64,000 nucleotides of DNA from an uncultured Cellulophaga sp. (GTDB taxonomy: Bacteria > Bacteroidota > Bacteroidia > Flavobacteriales > Flavobacteriaceae), in NCBI GenBank assembly GCA_947491225.1, contig CANLIE010000014.1:1-64000 (forward strand), read 5' to 3'. Below, one piece after another: positions 1 through 9,110 of this stretch (the first letter of the stretch is position 1; each line of letters starts with the position of its first letter). The notes beneath the pieces were generated by a model that saw only the letters and a list, made by a program, of their open reading frames with translations, was not told where the DNA came from and did no database searches. Made by a program: the position numbers and the translations under genes.

Positions 1-223
1 AAAAATGAATGCAGGAACAAATATGATGACCAGAGTAAGTGATGATATATCTATATCTGCAAAAAATAGTACAGAAAGCGTAGAAGAAAATAAGACCTTG
101 ATAGCTAAGGAAATTTTAGAAAATGCGGATAAAGTCCGTATAGAGAGTGCTAAGGAGAATATGGAGTTAGTGAGTTCTAAACAAGTAGATGTGCAGGCCA
201 ATGACAAAATAAAATTGTTTTAA
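1..223 (+). CDS. C-terminal tail of a probable T6SS VgrG spike protein (partial)
   Basis: The frame is open to the left window edge, so only the last 70 or so residues are visible. They form short alternating polar strands with repeated patterns such as ISISAKN, VRIESAKENMELV and VDVQANDKIKLF. This is the style of the beta-helical needle at the end of VgrG/gp5 spike proteins. Support from context is good: the next genes include a DUF4280 PAAR-like tip protein, and spike, adaptor, tip and effector is a usual T6SS order. The diagnostic N-terminal domains lie outside the window, so the family call is inference. Another beta-helical repeat protein cannot be excluded. Confidence 0.55.
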   Translation, partial: KMNAGTNMMTRVSDDISISAKNSTESVEENKTLIAKEILENADKVRIESAKENMELVSSKQVDVQANDKIKLF

Positions 224-245
224 TAACGAACCACACCCTGTTACC

Positions 246-1235
246 ATGGCAAAATTAGATTTTGGCACTCAAGACATAACAGAAAAAGATCAAGAGGTTG
301 TTTCTATTACCTATAACCTATCCGATATTAGAAGGACATACGGGGTTGTGCTTGTATCAGAAAATGAGAAGGAAGAAAAATTACAAGTTCATTATGAGAT
401 AGACATTATTTGTATCGATCAAATAGACGAGCATATGTATATTTTTGAATTACAAAAACATCAAACGTATATTAATGGTAAAAAACCCAATTCTATCCTA
501 GATGAATTGGTAGAGAAGTGCGGTGCGGTGCTCTATCCATTGCACATAAAAGTTAACCAGGCAGGAGAAGCCATAAGTGTAGAGAACCAAGCATCGATAC
601 AAAAACGGTGGGAGACCAAAAAAGCCGAAATCAAAAAATCCTACACAGGAAAAGAAACAGAAGCACTCGCACAGAATATGGGATCAATCATCAGCGATAC
701 AGCTCGATTATCAGAACTGTTGTTTCAGAGGGATTGGTTTATCAACCTGTTTTTTGCCCCTGTATATAGAAACAAAGAAGAAATAACATACAGGCTCCCA
801 TTTATACCATATGCACCCGCCGTTCCTTATCAGTTAAAAAGAAAAGCAACAAAACACTTGCACAAAGAAGGAGATATTCTTATAAACCTTAAAGGAAATT
901 GTGTGGACAAAAGAAGCGAAAAAGATATCTTGCGAGGTAATATGATTTCATTGTCCAAAGAGGCTAAACAAGTATGCGGTATATGCAATATAACATATCG
1001 GTTATATAAAAGTTCACCATTGATTGATATGGTCACAGGGAGTTGCTCACTTGATTTTCCGTCCAAGAAAAAGAAAAAGATGACCATAGAGATGTACCAT
1101 CTTAAAAACAAGCGGCCACTTACCTGGCTAGAAAAGCAAGAGGTTTTAAAAAAACAAGAAGAAGAAGCCCCTCAACCCACCAAAAAGAAGAAAAAGTATT
1201 TTTTATTTGGTAAAGAAGTTAAATTTGGAAAATAA
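246..1235 (+). CDS. Hypothetical T6SS-island protein between spike and PAAR-like genes
   Basis: A 329-residue soluble protein with no signal peptide or membrane segment. Its start lies 22 bp after the spike-tail gene and its end 9 bp before the DUF4280 gene, so the three are probably co-transcribed. Visible features are a mixed alpha/beta body, a charged middle (about residues 115-150), and a very lysine-rich C-terminus with KKKKK runs near residues 272-276 and 315-319. I do not recognise the family. Its place between spike and tip suggests an adaptor or chaperone that helps load an effector, but no motif proves this. Confidence 0.6.
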   Translation: MAKLDFGTQDITEKDQEVVSITYNLSDIRRTYGVVLVSENEKEEKLQVHYEIDIICIDQIDEHMYIFELQKHQTYINGKKPNSILDELVEKCGAVLYPLHIKVNQAGEAISVENQASIQKRWETKKAEIKKSYTGKETEALAQNMGSIISDTARLSELLFQRDWFINLFFAPVYRNKEEITYRLPFIPYAPAVPYQLKRKATKHLHKEGDILINLKGNCVDKRSEKDILRGNMISLSKEAKQVCGICNITYRLYKSSPLIDMVTGSCSLDFPSKKKKKMTIEMYHLKNKRPLTWLEKQEVLKKQEEEAPQPTKKKKKYFLFGKEVKFGK

Positions 1236-1244
1236 CATATTCAT

Positions 1245-1730
1245 ATGAGTACAGGACACGTAGTAGTTAATGGAGCATTATGCAAATGTAAGTATGGCAA
1301 TGTACCCGATACCCTTGTGGTACAATCCCAGCAAAAATCATATATTAACGATAGTGGTGGTAGTAACAAATTGGTGGCCAACACCATAGATATTGGGATG
1401 CCATTTAAAGCCAAAACCTTTGGGCAATGTAAACTACAACCCTCCTCTAGTGGGTACTTGCCCTGTGTGCCAGCTATTACGCAGTGGCAGGATTTTTATG
1501 ATAAAGTAGAATTAGACAATACAGGGCAGATATTAACAGAAAAGAGCAAAGCTACCTGTGCCATAGCAGGGATGCCCTGTGTAGAATTTACATGGCATGG
1601 GCAAACCGCAGCGATAGGAAGTAACAATGTGGCGCAAGCCGATGAAGAAATACAAAGCCACCTTAACCCTTTGGTGAACATCAAAAAGATGAGAAGGGTT
1701 CTTTGCCAAAGGCTAGAAAACGAATCGTAA
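1245..1730 (+). CDS. DUF4280 PAAR-like T6SS tip protein
   Basis: A 161-residue protein with the DUF4280 pattern. It starts with G-A-x-C near residues 10-13. It then has a central stretch of short hydrophobic turns ending in FGQC-x-L-QPSSSGYLPCVP, a tryptophan-containing segment (ITQWQDF), and a final C-A-I-A-G-MPC-V block followed by HGQTA. Several paired cysteines are typical. DUF4280 proteins are PAAR-like and are thought to cap the VgrG spike and recruit effectors in Bacteroidetes T6SS. The large protein starting 23 bp downstream is therefore the prime candidate cargo. The family call is firm; the tip role is established for PAAR proteins and inferred here. Confidence 0.85.
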   Translation: MSTGHVVVNGALCKCKYGNVPDTLVVQSQQKSYINDSGGSNKLVANTIDIGMPFKAKTFGQCKLQPSSSGYLPCVPAITQWQDFYDKVELDNTGQILTEKSKATCAIAGMPCVEFTWHGQTAAIGSNNVAQADEEIQSHLNPLVNIKKMRRVLCQRLENES

Positions 1731-1753
1731 CCAAACATAATAGTATTGATATT

Positions 1754-4321
1754 ATGGCAGTAAAAAATAAAATACAAATATCTGGAGATGTTATTATTGA
1801 TCATGATCAATATTTGATTACAGCAAAACCAGATGGGGTAATAAAAGTAAGTTTAAGTGATATCGAGAACGAAGAAAAGAAGCCCCAAACAATAAAATGG
1901 GTTTCTCACTGGTTTCATGGCACACCAGATGTTATAAAACAAGATCCCCAATTTCACACAGAGGATAAATTAAGCTTATTAGTAAAAAAAGTTTACTCTG
2001 GTGGTGGCCTAGGATGGCTAGAACCGTTTAAAGATAATGAGGAACCCCTATGTAAACTTCCTCACGGCTATTTTTTTAATTGCATAGGCCCTAGAAGTGT
2101 GGACAAAATAGAATGGAGGGAATATCAGATTGATGATAATGGCCCCCTTGTAGATTTAAAAGAAGGAAAACACTATGGGCAAGGAGTTCAATTACATATA
2201 TACACAACAGGTTTATATGGACAAGAGCTACAGGTGTACCTTAAAGATGTTCGTAAATTGAATGCAGATTTAACAGTTGACACAGACTTTAAAGATGATA
2301 GCAAAGACAACATAAAAGAATACTTTGGTGCAGAGGTAGATGTATACATAGATGAGCAAGGTAACGAAGTACAAAAAGCTATCATTACGATCAACATTGA
2401 GCATCGTTGGCGGGTACTGGCCAGTGGGTGGTTTAGTAGTTATGGGTTAGACATAGTATGTATTATTAGGACAACTTTGGATAATGTTGATCATGGTGAT
2501 TTTACTGGTAGTAAAGATTCTTTGAAAGTTGAAGTGCCAATTCGAGGGACTAAAATAGAAGCCCCAGAAGTCGTAAAATCAGGGAACAACCCTGTTGTTA
2601 TAGGGGATATCCCTACACATACCGCAGATTTTAAGCCCTGTTTTTATACTAAAATAGAGATAGAAACTGGAACTGAAAAATCAAAGACTTCCTATAGTCT
2701 TTTTGACAAACAAAAGGCAATTGATTTAACCCATAAACCTATTCAGATACTGGCTGGACCACATAAATTACCTATCTCTGTAAACCTGCCAGATCTTGAT
2801 ATCCAAGATTGTCTTCATATAGGTAAACCTTTAGAACACAAAGGTAAAGTTATAACAGTATCTGGAGAACCAGAGTCCTCTGAAATTATTTCAATAAATG
2901 ACAATAGTATAAAATTAAACCAAACATATCCATCTCCCAGTACATTTGAGTTTGCAAAAATGGCATGGCTTCCTAATGCTGTTCCTATCCAATATTTTAT
3001 TGAATTAAATACTTGCCGATATACTAAAAAGCTTCAAGTAGATGTTTTACCTATGCTTAAATACGAGCTTTTTTTCAAATTTATGACAGAAAACCCTTAT
3101 GATATGAGAGCAACTAAGGCTTATGTTGACAAAAAATATCGGGGTGGCAAAGGATTATTTACAGGAAAGGAAAAGAAAAAAGACAGAAAAAAAAGAAAAA
3201 AAGACGATAAGAAGGCGGTAAAAGAACGTAGGGAACAGTATAAAGAAGAAAAAGAAGAGATAGCAAAAGAAGGGTCTTTATTTAATTTTACCAACTTTGA
3301 GGTTGGGTTAGAATACTGTTTTGGTGACGAAAAAGAAGTAGGTTTTGTAAAAAACAATATTCCTATAGAGGGTGAAGGCCCTGTTTTTAATGCGCTAGAA
3401 ACGGGGATGTGGGTTATTAATCAATTAAGTTCACTTTGTTTTAAAAAAGAGGCAGAAGAAGCAGAAAGAGAAGCAGAAGAACTTATTGAAAACCCCAAGT
3501 CTGTAAAAGACAAGAAAAAAGCAAAACAATTAAAAGGACGAAAAAAGAAAAGAAAAAATTACCTTAAGAAAATTGGCAAAGAAGGCAAGAAAGTAGGCAA
3601 AAAAATGGGTAAAGTATTGCCATTTTGCATTAAAATTGATCAACCTGTTTTTGCTGGTGCTATAGCTTGGCAATATGCCTACAGCAGCAAATTTCCTTCG
3701 CAAGTGGGTAAAGAATATACTCTACAGTTTAAAGCAGACCCGCTCATTGCAATAGAGGGGCGTTTAGATTTGTTGTTTATTGCTACAAAAATTCCTTACC
3801 TTGGGCAGGCTATTAAGGCACTTACCGCAACAGCAGATGCAATAGACAGTTCAGATGATTTTTGGAATTGGTTGGTAGAGACTTTTGGCGGGGATGATGA
3901 TGATAAAATTAATATAGATGTTGATTACCATGTAGACCTTTTTGTGAGCGGAGAGTCAAAAGTAGAAGCAACTGCCACCAAGTATCATACTATTGACGGT
4001 TTTACAAGCGATGATATCTCTGTTAAATGCGAATTTAAATTTGGTATAGATTGTGAGATTAGTGCAAAAGTAGAAACCAAAAAAATATCAAGTGAGGCTG
4101 TTATTGGCGGACAAGCTTTTGCTAAATTTACGGTCGAAAAAAAATCAGACACTTTAGAATGTAGCTATGATGGCTTATTTGCAGTGGTTTATGCTAAAAT
4201 CAAATTTGATAAAGATAGAAAAAAAGGTGCAAGTAGAAAAAATGAAGGAAATGAGAAACCTGTTAATCGATTTAAAATCCACGATGGGTTTTCATTTATA
4301 AAAGAAACGAAAATCACTTAA
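1754..4321 (+). CDS. Large candidate T6SS effector of unknown activity
   Basis: I place the start at 1754 (MAVKNKIQISGD), giving 855 residues. An upstream in-frame ATG at 1703 would overlap the DUF4280 gene. The N-terminal half is beta-rich with an LVKKVYSGGGLGWLEPF motif and resembles a structural or delivery region. A strongly basic stretch around residues 465-500 (GKEKKKDRKKRKKDD) and another around 600-630 flank a region ending in a moderately hydrophobic segment (LFIATKIPYLGQAIKAL). The C-terminal part is beta-rich and acidic at first (FGGDDDDKINID). No catalytic motif was recognised. Its place after a PAAR-like gene and before tandem lipoproteins makes a periplasm-acting effector likely, possibly membrane-active. 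That is inference. Confidence 0.65.
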   Translation: MAVKNKIQISGDVIIDHDQYLITAKPDGVIKVSLSDIENEEKKPQTIKWVSHWFHGTPDVIKQDPQFHTEDKLSLLVKKVYSGGGLGWLEPFKDNEEPLCKLPHGYFFNCIGPRSVDKIEWREYQIDDNGPLVDLKEGKHYGQGVQLHIYTTGLYGQELQVYLKDVRKLNADLTVDTDFKDDSKDNIKEYFGAEVDVYIDEQGNEVQKAIITINIEHRWRVLASGWFSSYGLDIVCIIRTTLDNVDHGDFTGSKDSLKVEVPIRGTKIEAPEVVKSGNNPVVIGDIPTHTADFKPCFYTKIEIETGTEKSKTSYSLFDKQKAIDLTHKPIQILAGPHKLPISVNLPDLDIQDCLHIGKPLEHKGKVITVSGEPESSEIISINDNSIKLNQTYPSPSTFEFAKMAWLPNAVPIQYFIELNTCRYTKKLQVDVLPMLKYELFFKFMTENPYDMRATKAYVDKKYRGGKGLFTGKEKKKDRKKRKKDDKKAVKERREQYKEEKEEIAKEGSLFNFTNFEVGLEYCFGDEKEVGFVKNNIPIEGEGPVFNALETGMWVINQLSSLCFKKEAEEAEREAEELIENPKSVKDKKKAKQLKGRKKKRKNYLKKIGKEGKKVGKKMGKVLPFCIKIDQPVFAGAIAWQYAYSSKFPSQVGKEYTLQFKADPLIAIEGRLDLLFIATKIPYLGQAIKALTATADAIDSSDDFWNWLVETFGGDDDDKINIDVDYHVDLFVSGESKVEATATKYHTIDGFTSDDISVKCEFKFGIDCEISAKVETKKISSEAVIGGQAFAKFTVEKKSDTLECSYDGLFAVVYAKIKFDKDRKKGASRKNEGNEKPVNRFKIHDGFSFIKETKIT

Positions 4322-4330
4322 TAATAACGA

Positions 4331-5257
4331 ATGAAAAATCTATTTTACTTACTCTTAGTTTTGGTAAGTTGCTCAAATCAAAAAAAATCATCAATGAAAG
4401 AAACAATACAAATTGACATTTCAGCTATTCCAATAGATAAACAATTTACCTACGCAGTATCAGTAGGGGTTTTTACCTCATATGAATTATATATCAATGA
4501 TATAGCAGCAGAGAAAGACTATGATCCGGGTTCGCAGGCAGCCATAGAGATAAACCCGTATCTATTGGGTAATGGAAAACATAAGATACGGTTACGCTTG
4601 TTACCAATTCAAGGAAAAGATTTGATTGACCCAGAGGGGTATGAACTATCACATTTTAAGTTGGTAAAATATATAAAAAACCCATCAGGAAAAGGATTAA
4701 AATATAACGAAGAAATAATGAAACTACCCTTGCCCCCTATGCCTACACCACTGCCTTATGTAGAAATGGAATGGGAAGTAGAGATTAAAGATTTACCATA
4801 CAAACTAGAAGGCTGGAAAAACAGTAAGGTATTTAAAAAAGAAGATTCTTTAGAAATTAAAAAACAGGTAGTAGCCTATTATGAAGAATTAAGGGGTATT
4901 TTAAATGATGGAAATACTGATGAGTGGATTAAAAGAACACTAACAAAGCGAAAGGAAATAGGAATAGTCGAATATAGTAGTAAGAACTATATAAATAATA
5001 CTATTAAAAAGGCAAAAGAAATTGTTAAAAAAGAATGCCACAATAATATGATTTCTATTGAAGATTTTGATCTTTTTTATTATGCTGGAGGCAGAATTTT
5101 ATCCTTGGAGAGGAAAAGAACAGATTCTTTTAGAGGAATAGATGTAAACATAAAAGGGTGGAGTGTGTTGATTTATGATAATGGTGAAGATATATGGTCA
5201 TTGCCAGCTCTTATTCATATACCAAAAAATGATAATACCTTCGAAATTATTAGATGA
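4331..5257 (+). CDS. Tandem lipoprotein copy 1, candidate immunity protein
   Basis: A 308-residue lipoprotein whose signal peptide ends in the lipobox LVSC at cysteine 14-15. A beta-rich N-terminal domain contains the motif YELYINDIAAEK. A proline-rich block (KLPLPPMPTPLPYVEMEWE) leads into an alpha/beta C-terminal half. Starting 9 bp after the large effector candidate, it fits an immunity protein anchored in the periplasm. It is the first of three related tandem genes. Copies 1 and 2 differ mainly in the first 110 residues after the signal and in the last third. No known domain was recognised, so the immunity role rests on gene order. Confidence 0.7.
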   Translation: MKNLFYLLLVLVSCSNQKKSSMKETIQIDISAIPIDKQFTYAVSVGVFTSYELYINDIAAEKDYDPGSQAAIEINPYLLGNGKHKIRLRLLPIQGKDLIDPEGYELSHFKLVKYIKNPSGKGLKYNEEIMKLPLPPMPTPLPYVEMEWEVEIKDLPYKLEGWKNSKVFKKEDSLEIKKQVVAYYEELRGILNDGNTDEWIKRTLTKRKEIGIVEYSSKNYINNTIKKAKEIVKKECHNNMISIEDFDLFYYAGGRILSLERKRTDSFRGIDVNIKGWSVLIYDNGEDIWSLPALIHIPKNDNTFEIIR

Positions 5258-5289
5258 TTTTTAATTTCCAAATAATTTTCTTTTTTCAA

Positions 5290-6216
5290 ATGAAAAATCT
5301 ATTTTACTTACTCTTGATTTTGGTAAGTTGCTCAAATCAAAAAAAATCATCAATGAAAGAAGGTACCAACATCAATATTCCTATAATCCCTAAAGAAAAG
5401 CAGTTTACGTATTCTGTTGCGGTCACCGTATATAGCCCATACGAACTCTATATCAACGATATTGCAGCAGAAAAGAGCACAGAGGTAGGAGCTAACGCCG
5501 TGGTAGATATGAATCCTTATATGTTGGGCAATGGCACACATACCATTCGTTTAAAGCTTTTGCCCCAAAAGGATAAAGAGTTTTTAGACAAGGAAGCCTA
5601 CGATATGGCGCACTTTGAAGTTTATAAAGTTATTTTAGATGAAAAACGAAATGTAGAATATAACGAAGAAATAATGAAGCTACCCTTGCCCCCTATGCCT
5701 ACACCACTGCCTTATGTAGAAATGGAATGGGAAGTAGAGATTACAGATTTACCATACAAACTAGAAGGCTGGAAAAACAGTAAGGTATTTAAAAAAGAAG
5801 ATTCTTTAGAAATTAAAAAACAAGTAGTAGCCTATTATGAAGAATTAAGGGATATTTTAAATGATGGAGAAGCAGAGGAATGGATAAATAGGATATCGAG
5901 AGAGAGAAAAGAAATATGGACTTGTTTATATGAAGAAGAGTCTAATATTAATGAAAATGTTGAATCTTTAAAAGAAGATGTTTATCAAAAGTATAAGAAT
6001 CATATGCTTCCTCTAGAAGATTATGAACTCTTTTTTTATGCAAACGGAAGGATATTATCTTTAGAGCGAAAGGAGACAGAAGAATTTGAAGGATATGATG
6101 CAAATATAAAGGGTTGGGGACCATTAATATATAAAACTGATAGCGGAGGTGTTTATCACATTGGTATGATGATACATATGCCTAAGGGCAGTGATAAATT
6201 TAAGGTAATACGATAA
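5290..6216 (+). CDS. Tandem lipoprotein copy 2, candidate immunity protein
   Basis: I choose the ATG at 5290, which restores the signal peptide MKNLFYLLLILVSC almost identical to copy 1 and gives the same length, 308 residues. The ATG at 5254 would overlap copy 1 and add a non-signal leader. The proline-rich block and the following 60 residues are nearly identical to copy 1. The N-terminal domain and the last third have diverged, as expected of immunity proteins adapting to different effector variants. Its stop overlaps the start of copy 3 (TAATG), so the copies are translationally linked. Confidence 0.7.
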   Translation: MKNLFYLLLILVSCSNQKKSSMKEGTNINIPIIPKEKQFTYSVAVTVYSPYELYINDIAAEKSTEVGANAVVDMNPYMLGNGTHTIRLKLLPQKDKEFLDKEAYDMAHFEVYKVILDEKRNVEYNEEIMKLPLPPMPTPLPYVEMEWEVEITDLPYKLEGWKNSKVFKKEDSLEIKKQVVAYYEELRDILNDGEAEEWINRISRERKEIWTCLYEEESNINENVESLKEDVYQKYKNHMLPLEDYELFFYANGRILSLERKETEEFEGYDANIKGWGPLIYKTDSGGVYHIGMMIHMPKGSDKFKVIR

Positions 6217-7142
6217 TGAAAAGTGTTATTGTATTATTAATCTTGCTTGGATGTGCCAATAAAAAAAACAATACAGATCCTGAAAATTTAGGATTAAACA
6301 TTCCAAAAATTCTCGTTGAAAAACAGTTTACTTACGCAGTATCAGTAGGGGTTTTTACCTCATATGAATTATATATCAATGATATAGCAGCAGAGAAAGA
6401 CTATGATCCGGGTTCGCAGGCAGCCATATAGATAAACCCGTATCTATTGGGTAATGGAAAACATAAGATACGGTTACGCTTGTTACCAATTCAAGGAAAA
6501 GATTTGATTGACCCAGAGGGGTATGAACTATCACATTTTAAGTTGGTAAAATATATAAAAAACCCATCAGGAAAAGGATTAAAATATAACGAAGAAATAA
6601 TGAAACTACCCTTGCCCCCTATGCCCACACCACTGCCTTATGTAGAAATGGAATGGGAAGTAGAGATAACAGATTTACCATACAAACTAGAAGGCTGGAA
6701 AAACAGTAAGGTATTTAAAAAAGGAGATTCTTTAGAAATTAAAAAACAGGTAGTAGCCTATTATGAAGAATTAAGGGGTATTTTAAATGATGGAGAAGCA
6801 GAGGAATGGATAAATAGGATATCGAGAGAGAGAAAAGAAATATGGACTTGTTTATATGAAGAAGAGTCTAATATTAATGAAAATGTTGAATCTTTAAAAG
6901 AAGATGTTTATCAAAAGTATAAGAATCATATGCTTCCTCTAGAAGATTATGAACTCTTTTTTTATGCAAACGGAAGGATATTATCTTTAGAGCGAAAGGA
7001 GACAGAAGAATTTGAAGGATATGATGCAAATATAAAGGGTTGGGGACCATTAATATATAAAACTGATAGCGGAGGTGTTTATCACATTGGTATGATGATA
7101 CATATGCCTAAGGGCAGTGATAAATTTAAGGTAATACGATAA
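6216..7142 (+). pseudogene. Tandem lipoprotein copy 3, broken by one nonsense codon
   Basis: The reading frame has the same length as its neighbours (308 codons) but carries TAG at 6429-6431, where copy 1 has GAG (E). The first part encodes a lipoprotein signal with lipobox LLGC plus 71 residues. The rest stays open to 7142 in the same frame. The gene is a mosaic: after its own signal peptide it matches copy 1 through the proline-rich block, then matches copy 2 to the stop codon and beyond. A restart at the ATG at 6447 would lack the signal peptide, so the product is probably not functional. A read error at 6429 is possible. Confidence 0.85.
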
Positions 7143-7160
7143 TGAAAAGTGTTATTGTAT
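7142..7160 (+). repeat. Aborted start of a fourth lipoprotein copy (duplication junction)
   Basis: The 19 bases after copy 3 repeat the start of copy 3 itself (6216-6234, encoding MKSVIV). Identity then stops abruptly and an effector sequence begins. From this ATG only 14 codons are open. The similarity shared by copies 2 and 3 thus continues past the stop codon into the next gene, marking the right edge of a tandem duplication or gene conversion tract. Confidence 0.75.
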
Positions 7161-9101
7161 GCCAAAGTAGGAATGCAGCATTTTGAACACGGGATGAAAA
7201 TCAACGTAAAATCAAAAGCCGCCATTTCGGGCATATTTTTTGAAAAAGAAGGCAAACGGGTGCGCAATGTGCGTTTTAGCGATACAATTACCTGCCATAT
7301 CAAGAGCTATAACCTAATTGGTAAAACAGTAACGGTTTACCTGTACCGTTATGATAAAACATTATGGTTGGATTACCTTAACCCCGATGATAAAGTAAGT
7401 AGTTATACCGCTACCATAGATAGTGAAGGAAAAGCATCCTTTGATATTTGTATAGAAGAAGAATGGAATGGTTGGGTAGGCACCAGGGAAACCTTTTATA
7501 TAGAAGTCGACAAAGTGCCTTGGTACAGCAAAGCCATACGCAGCCAAGGGGTAATTGTTGGGTTTACCAAAAAAGACAAACTAAACAATCAAGTAAACCC
7601 TGTGGTGGTGGAACAGGCATCGGGAACATCTAAAAAGAAAAAATGCCCTAATTGTGATGCAGATATTACTATGGCACAGATAAAATCTCTTTGCAAAGTA
7701 GATGAAAACGGATTACAAGAAGCAATAGATTTCTTAAATTCGCAACGAAGTTTTTTTAGGCTAACCACCTGTACCCGTAAAGCACATTTTTTGGCGCAAT
7801 TAGCGACAGAAAGCCAGTTTACCAGTATGGAAGAAGGGTTTACCTATAACTGGGAGTCCTTAAAGGAAACTTTTGGTAATTTTGGTACTGCTTATGATAG
7901 CAATAATTCTAAGGCAAAAGAGTGGGGCTATGGTCATAATGGTAAAACCAAAGCCGAAGTTACAGAAACCGATAAACGTAGCATTGCCAATTGGGCGTAT
8001 GGCAAAGACCCCAAAGCATCCAATTTGGGGAACACTGCAATAACCAGTAATTGGGGCGATGAAAATGCAGATGGGTGGAAATATAGAGGAAGTGGGTTTA
8101 TACAACTTACAGGAAAAAGTAATTTTAGAAATGTTACCACCAAATACAATACATGGATTGCCAGGTTAAACGAGGATATTACAGAAGAGGATTTTAAAGA
8201 ACACCCAGAAAAATTAAGAACCAATAAAACACTGGCAATGGCAGCAGCCCTGATCTATTGGAAAGATAAAAATATCCTTACCCGATCCGATATGGGAGTG
8301 GGCGATGATGCCTTAAAAGCGGTAACCTATAGGATCAACGATGCTTTTGAAGGGTATGCCCATCGAGAATCCTATCTGGAAAAAGCGGTAAAAACCTTAA
8401 AGGTAGAAGATTGCCCGGATTACAAACACCGTAAAGGACAAAAAGGAACTGTAGTGGTGATTGGAGGAAAACCTTATGACATGTTTGCATTTACTGCGGA
8501 TAGAATACACGCTAGATATACAACTTCTGTGTACAGGAGCATGACACTTGAGAAATATAAAGAATTGAAAGAAAATAATAACCTACCAAACCCCGACTAT
8601 GTTACATATTTAAGTAGGGATGCTTTTGATTTAACGAAAGATGGAGAATATGTTTTTCACTCTGAGTTGCGTTATGGAACTAATAATGAGTGTCCACCAG
8701 GAAATGATTATTATTTGGTTTCTAAAGAGGATTCTTCCAATCCTACTAAAGGGAGTTATAAAATGTATATTTCAGACAACAATAATAATAGGGATATTAA
8801 CGGTTCAGATGGTTTAAGAGAGGGGATAGCTATACATGAGTATACTCCTAAAGATTCTCAAGGTTGTCTTACTACGGTTACAGGAACAAGCAAATCAAAA
8901 GTGTTAGAATTGTATGATGAAATTCCTGATTTATTTTTGCATAATAATATGAAAAAAGCAAAGATGATAGATGATGAAGGGGAGCATGATATGAGTATAG
9001 AACGTCGTTACGTGCGAGTTATTTTAGAAGAAAGAGAAGTCGAAGTAGGAACTTGGGAAAACTCGGCAAATGGGACTAATAAATTTATAGGAATAGAATA
9101 A
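7149..9101 (+). CDS. GH19-domain T6SS effector with C-terminal H..SQGC domain
   Basis: Frame of 650 codons opening with GTG at 7149; an internal ATG at 7173 (MQHFEHGM) is an alternative start. Residues 1-155 form a beta-rich, Ig-like leader. Residues 170-430 are a glycoside hydrolase family 19 domain with RKAHFLAQLATES (likely catalytic Glu221) and YRGSGFIQLTGKSNF. GH19 enzymes cut chitin or peptidoglycan glycan, and T6SS forms act as muramidases. Residues 440-600 carry H563-x6-S570-Q-G-C573, resembling L,D-transpeptidase (YkuD) or DUF5675 active sites. That resemblance is inferred from the motif. The 5' end lies at a duplication junction, so the original start may be lost. A lipoprotein gene follows 9 bp later. 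Confidence 0.75.
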   Translation: MLLYAKVGMQHFEHGMKINVKSKAAISGIFFEKEGKRVRNVRFSDTITCHIKSYNLIGKTVTVYLYRYDKTLWLDYLNPDDKVSSYTATIDSEGKASFDICIEEEWNGWVGTRETFYIEVDKVPWYSKAIRSQGVIVGFTKKDKLNNQVNPVVVEQASGTSKKKKCPNCDADITMAQIKSLCKVDENGLQEAIDFLNSQRSFFRLTTCTRKAHFLAQLATESQFTSMEEGFTYNWESLKETFGNFGTAYDSNNSKAKEWGYGHNGKTKAEVTETDKRSIANWAYGKDPKASNLGNTAITSNWGDENADGWKYRGSGFIQLTGKSNFRNVTTKYNTWIARLNEDITEEDFKEHPEKLRTNKTLAMAAALIYWKDKNILTRSDMGVGDDALKAVTYRINDAFEGYAHRESYLEKAVKTLKVEDCPDYKHRKGQKGTVVVIGGKPYDMFAFTADRIHARYTTSVYRSMTLEKYKELKENNNLPNPDYVTYLSRDAFDLTKDGEYVFHSELRYGTNNECPPGNDYYLVSKEDSSNPTKGSYKMYISDNNNNRDINGSDGLREGIAIHEYTPKDSQGCLTTVTGTSKSKVLELYDEIPDLFLHNNMKKAKMIDDEGEHDMSIERRYVRVILEEREVEVGTWENSANGTNKFIGIE

Positions 9102-9110
9102 TTTTAAGAT

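Noticed and set aside
5254-5289. Upstream start for lipoprotein copy 2
   Set aside because: It would hide the signal peptide behind 12 hydrophobic residues, and copy 1 supports the ATG at 5290.
6447-7142. Independent gene after the nonsense codon in lipoprotein copy 3
   Set aside because: It lacks a signal peptide and is simply the rest of the broken copy.
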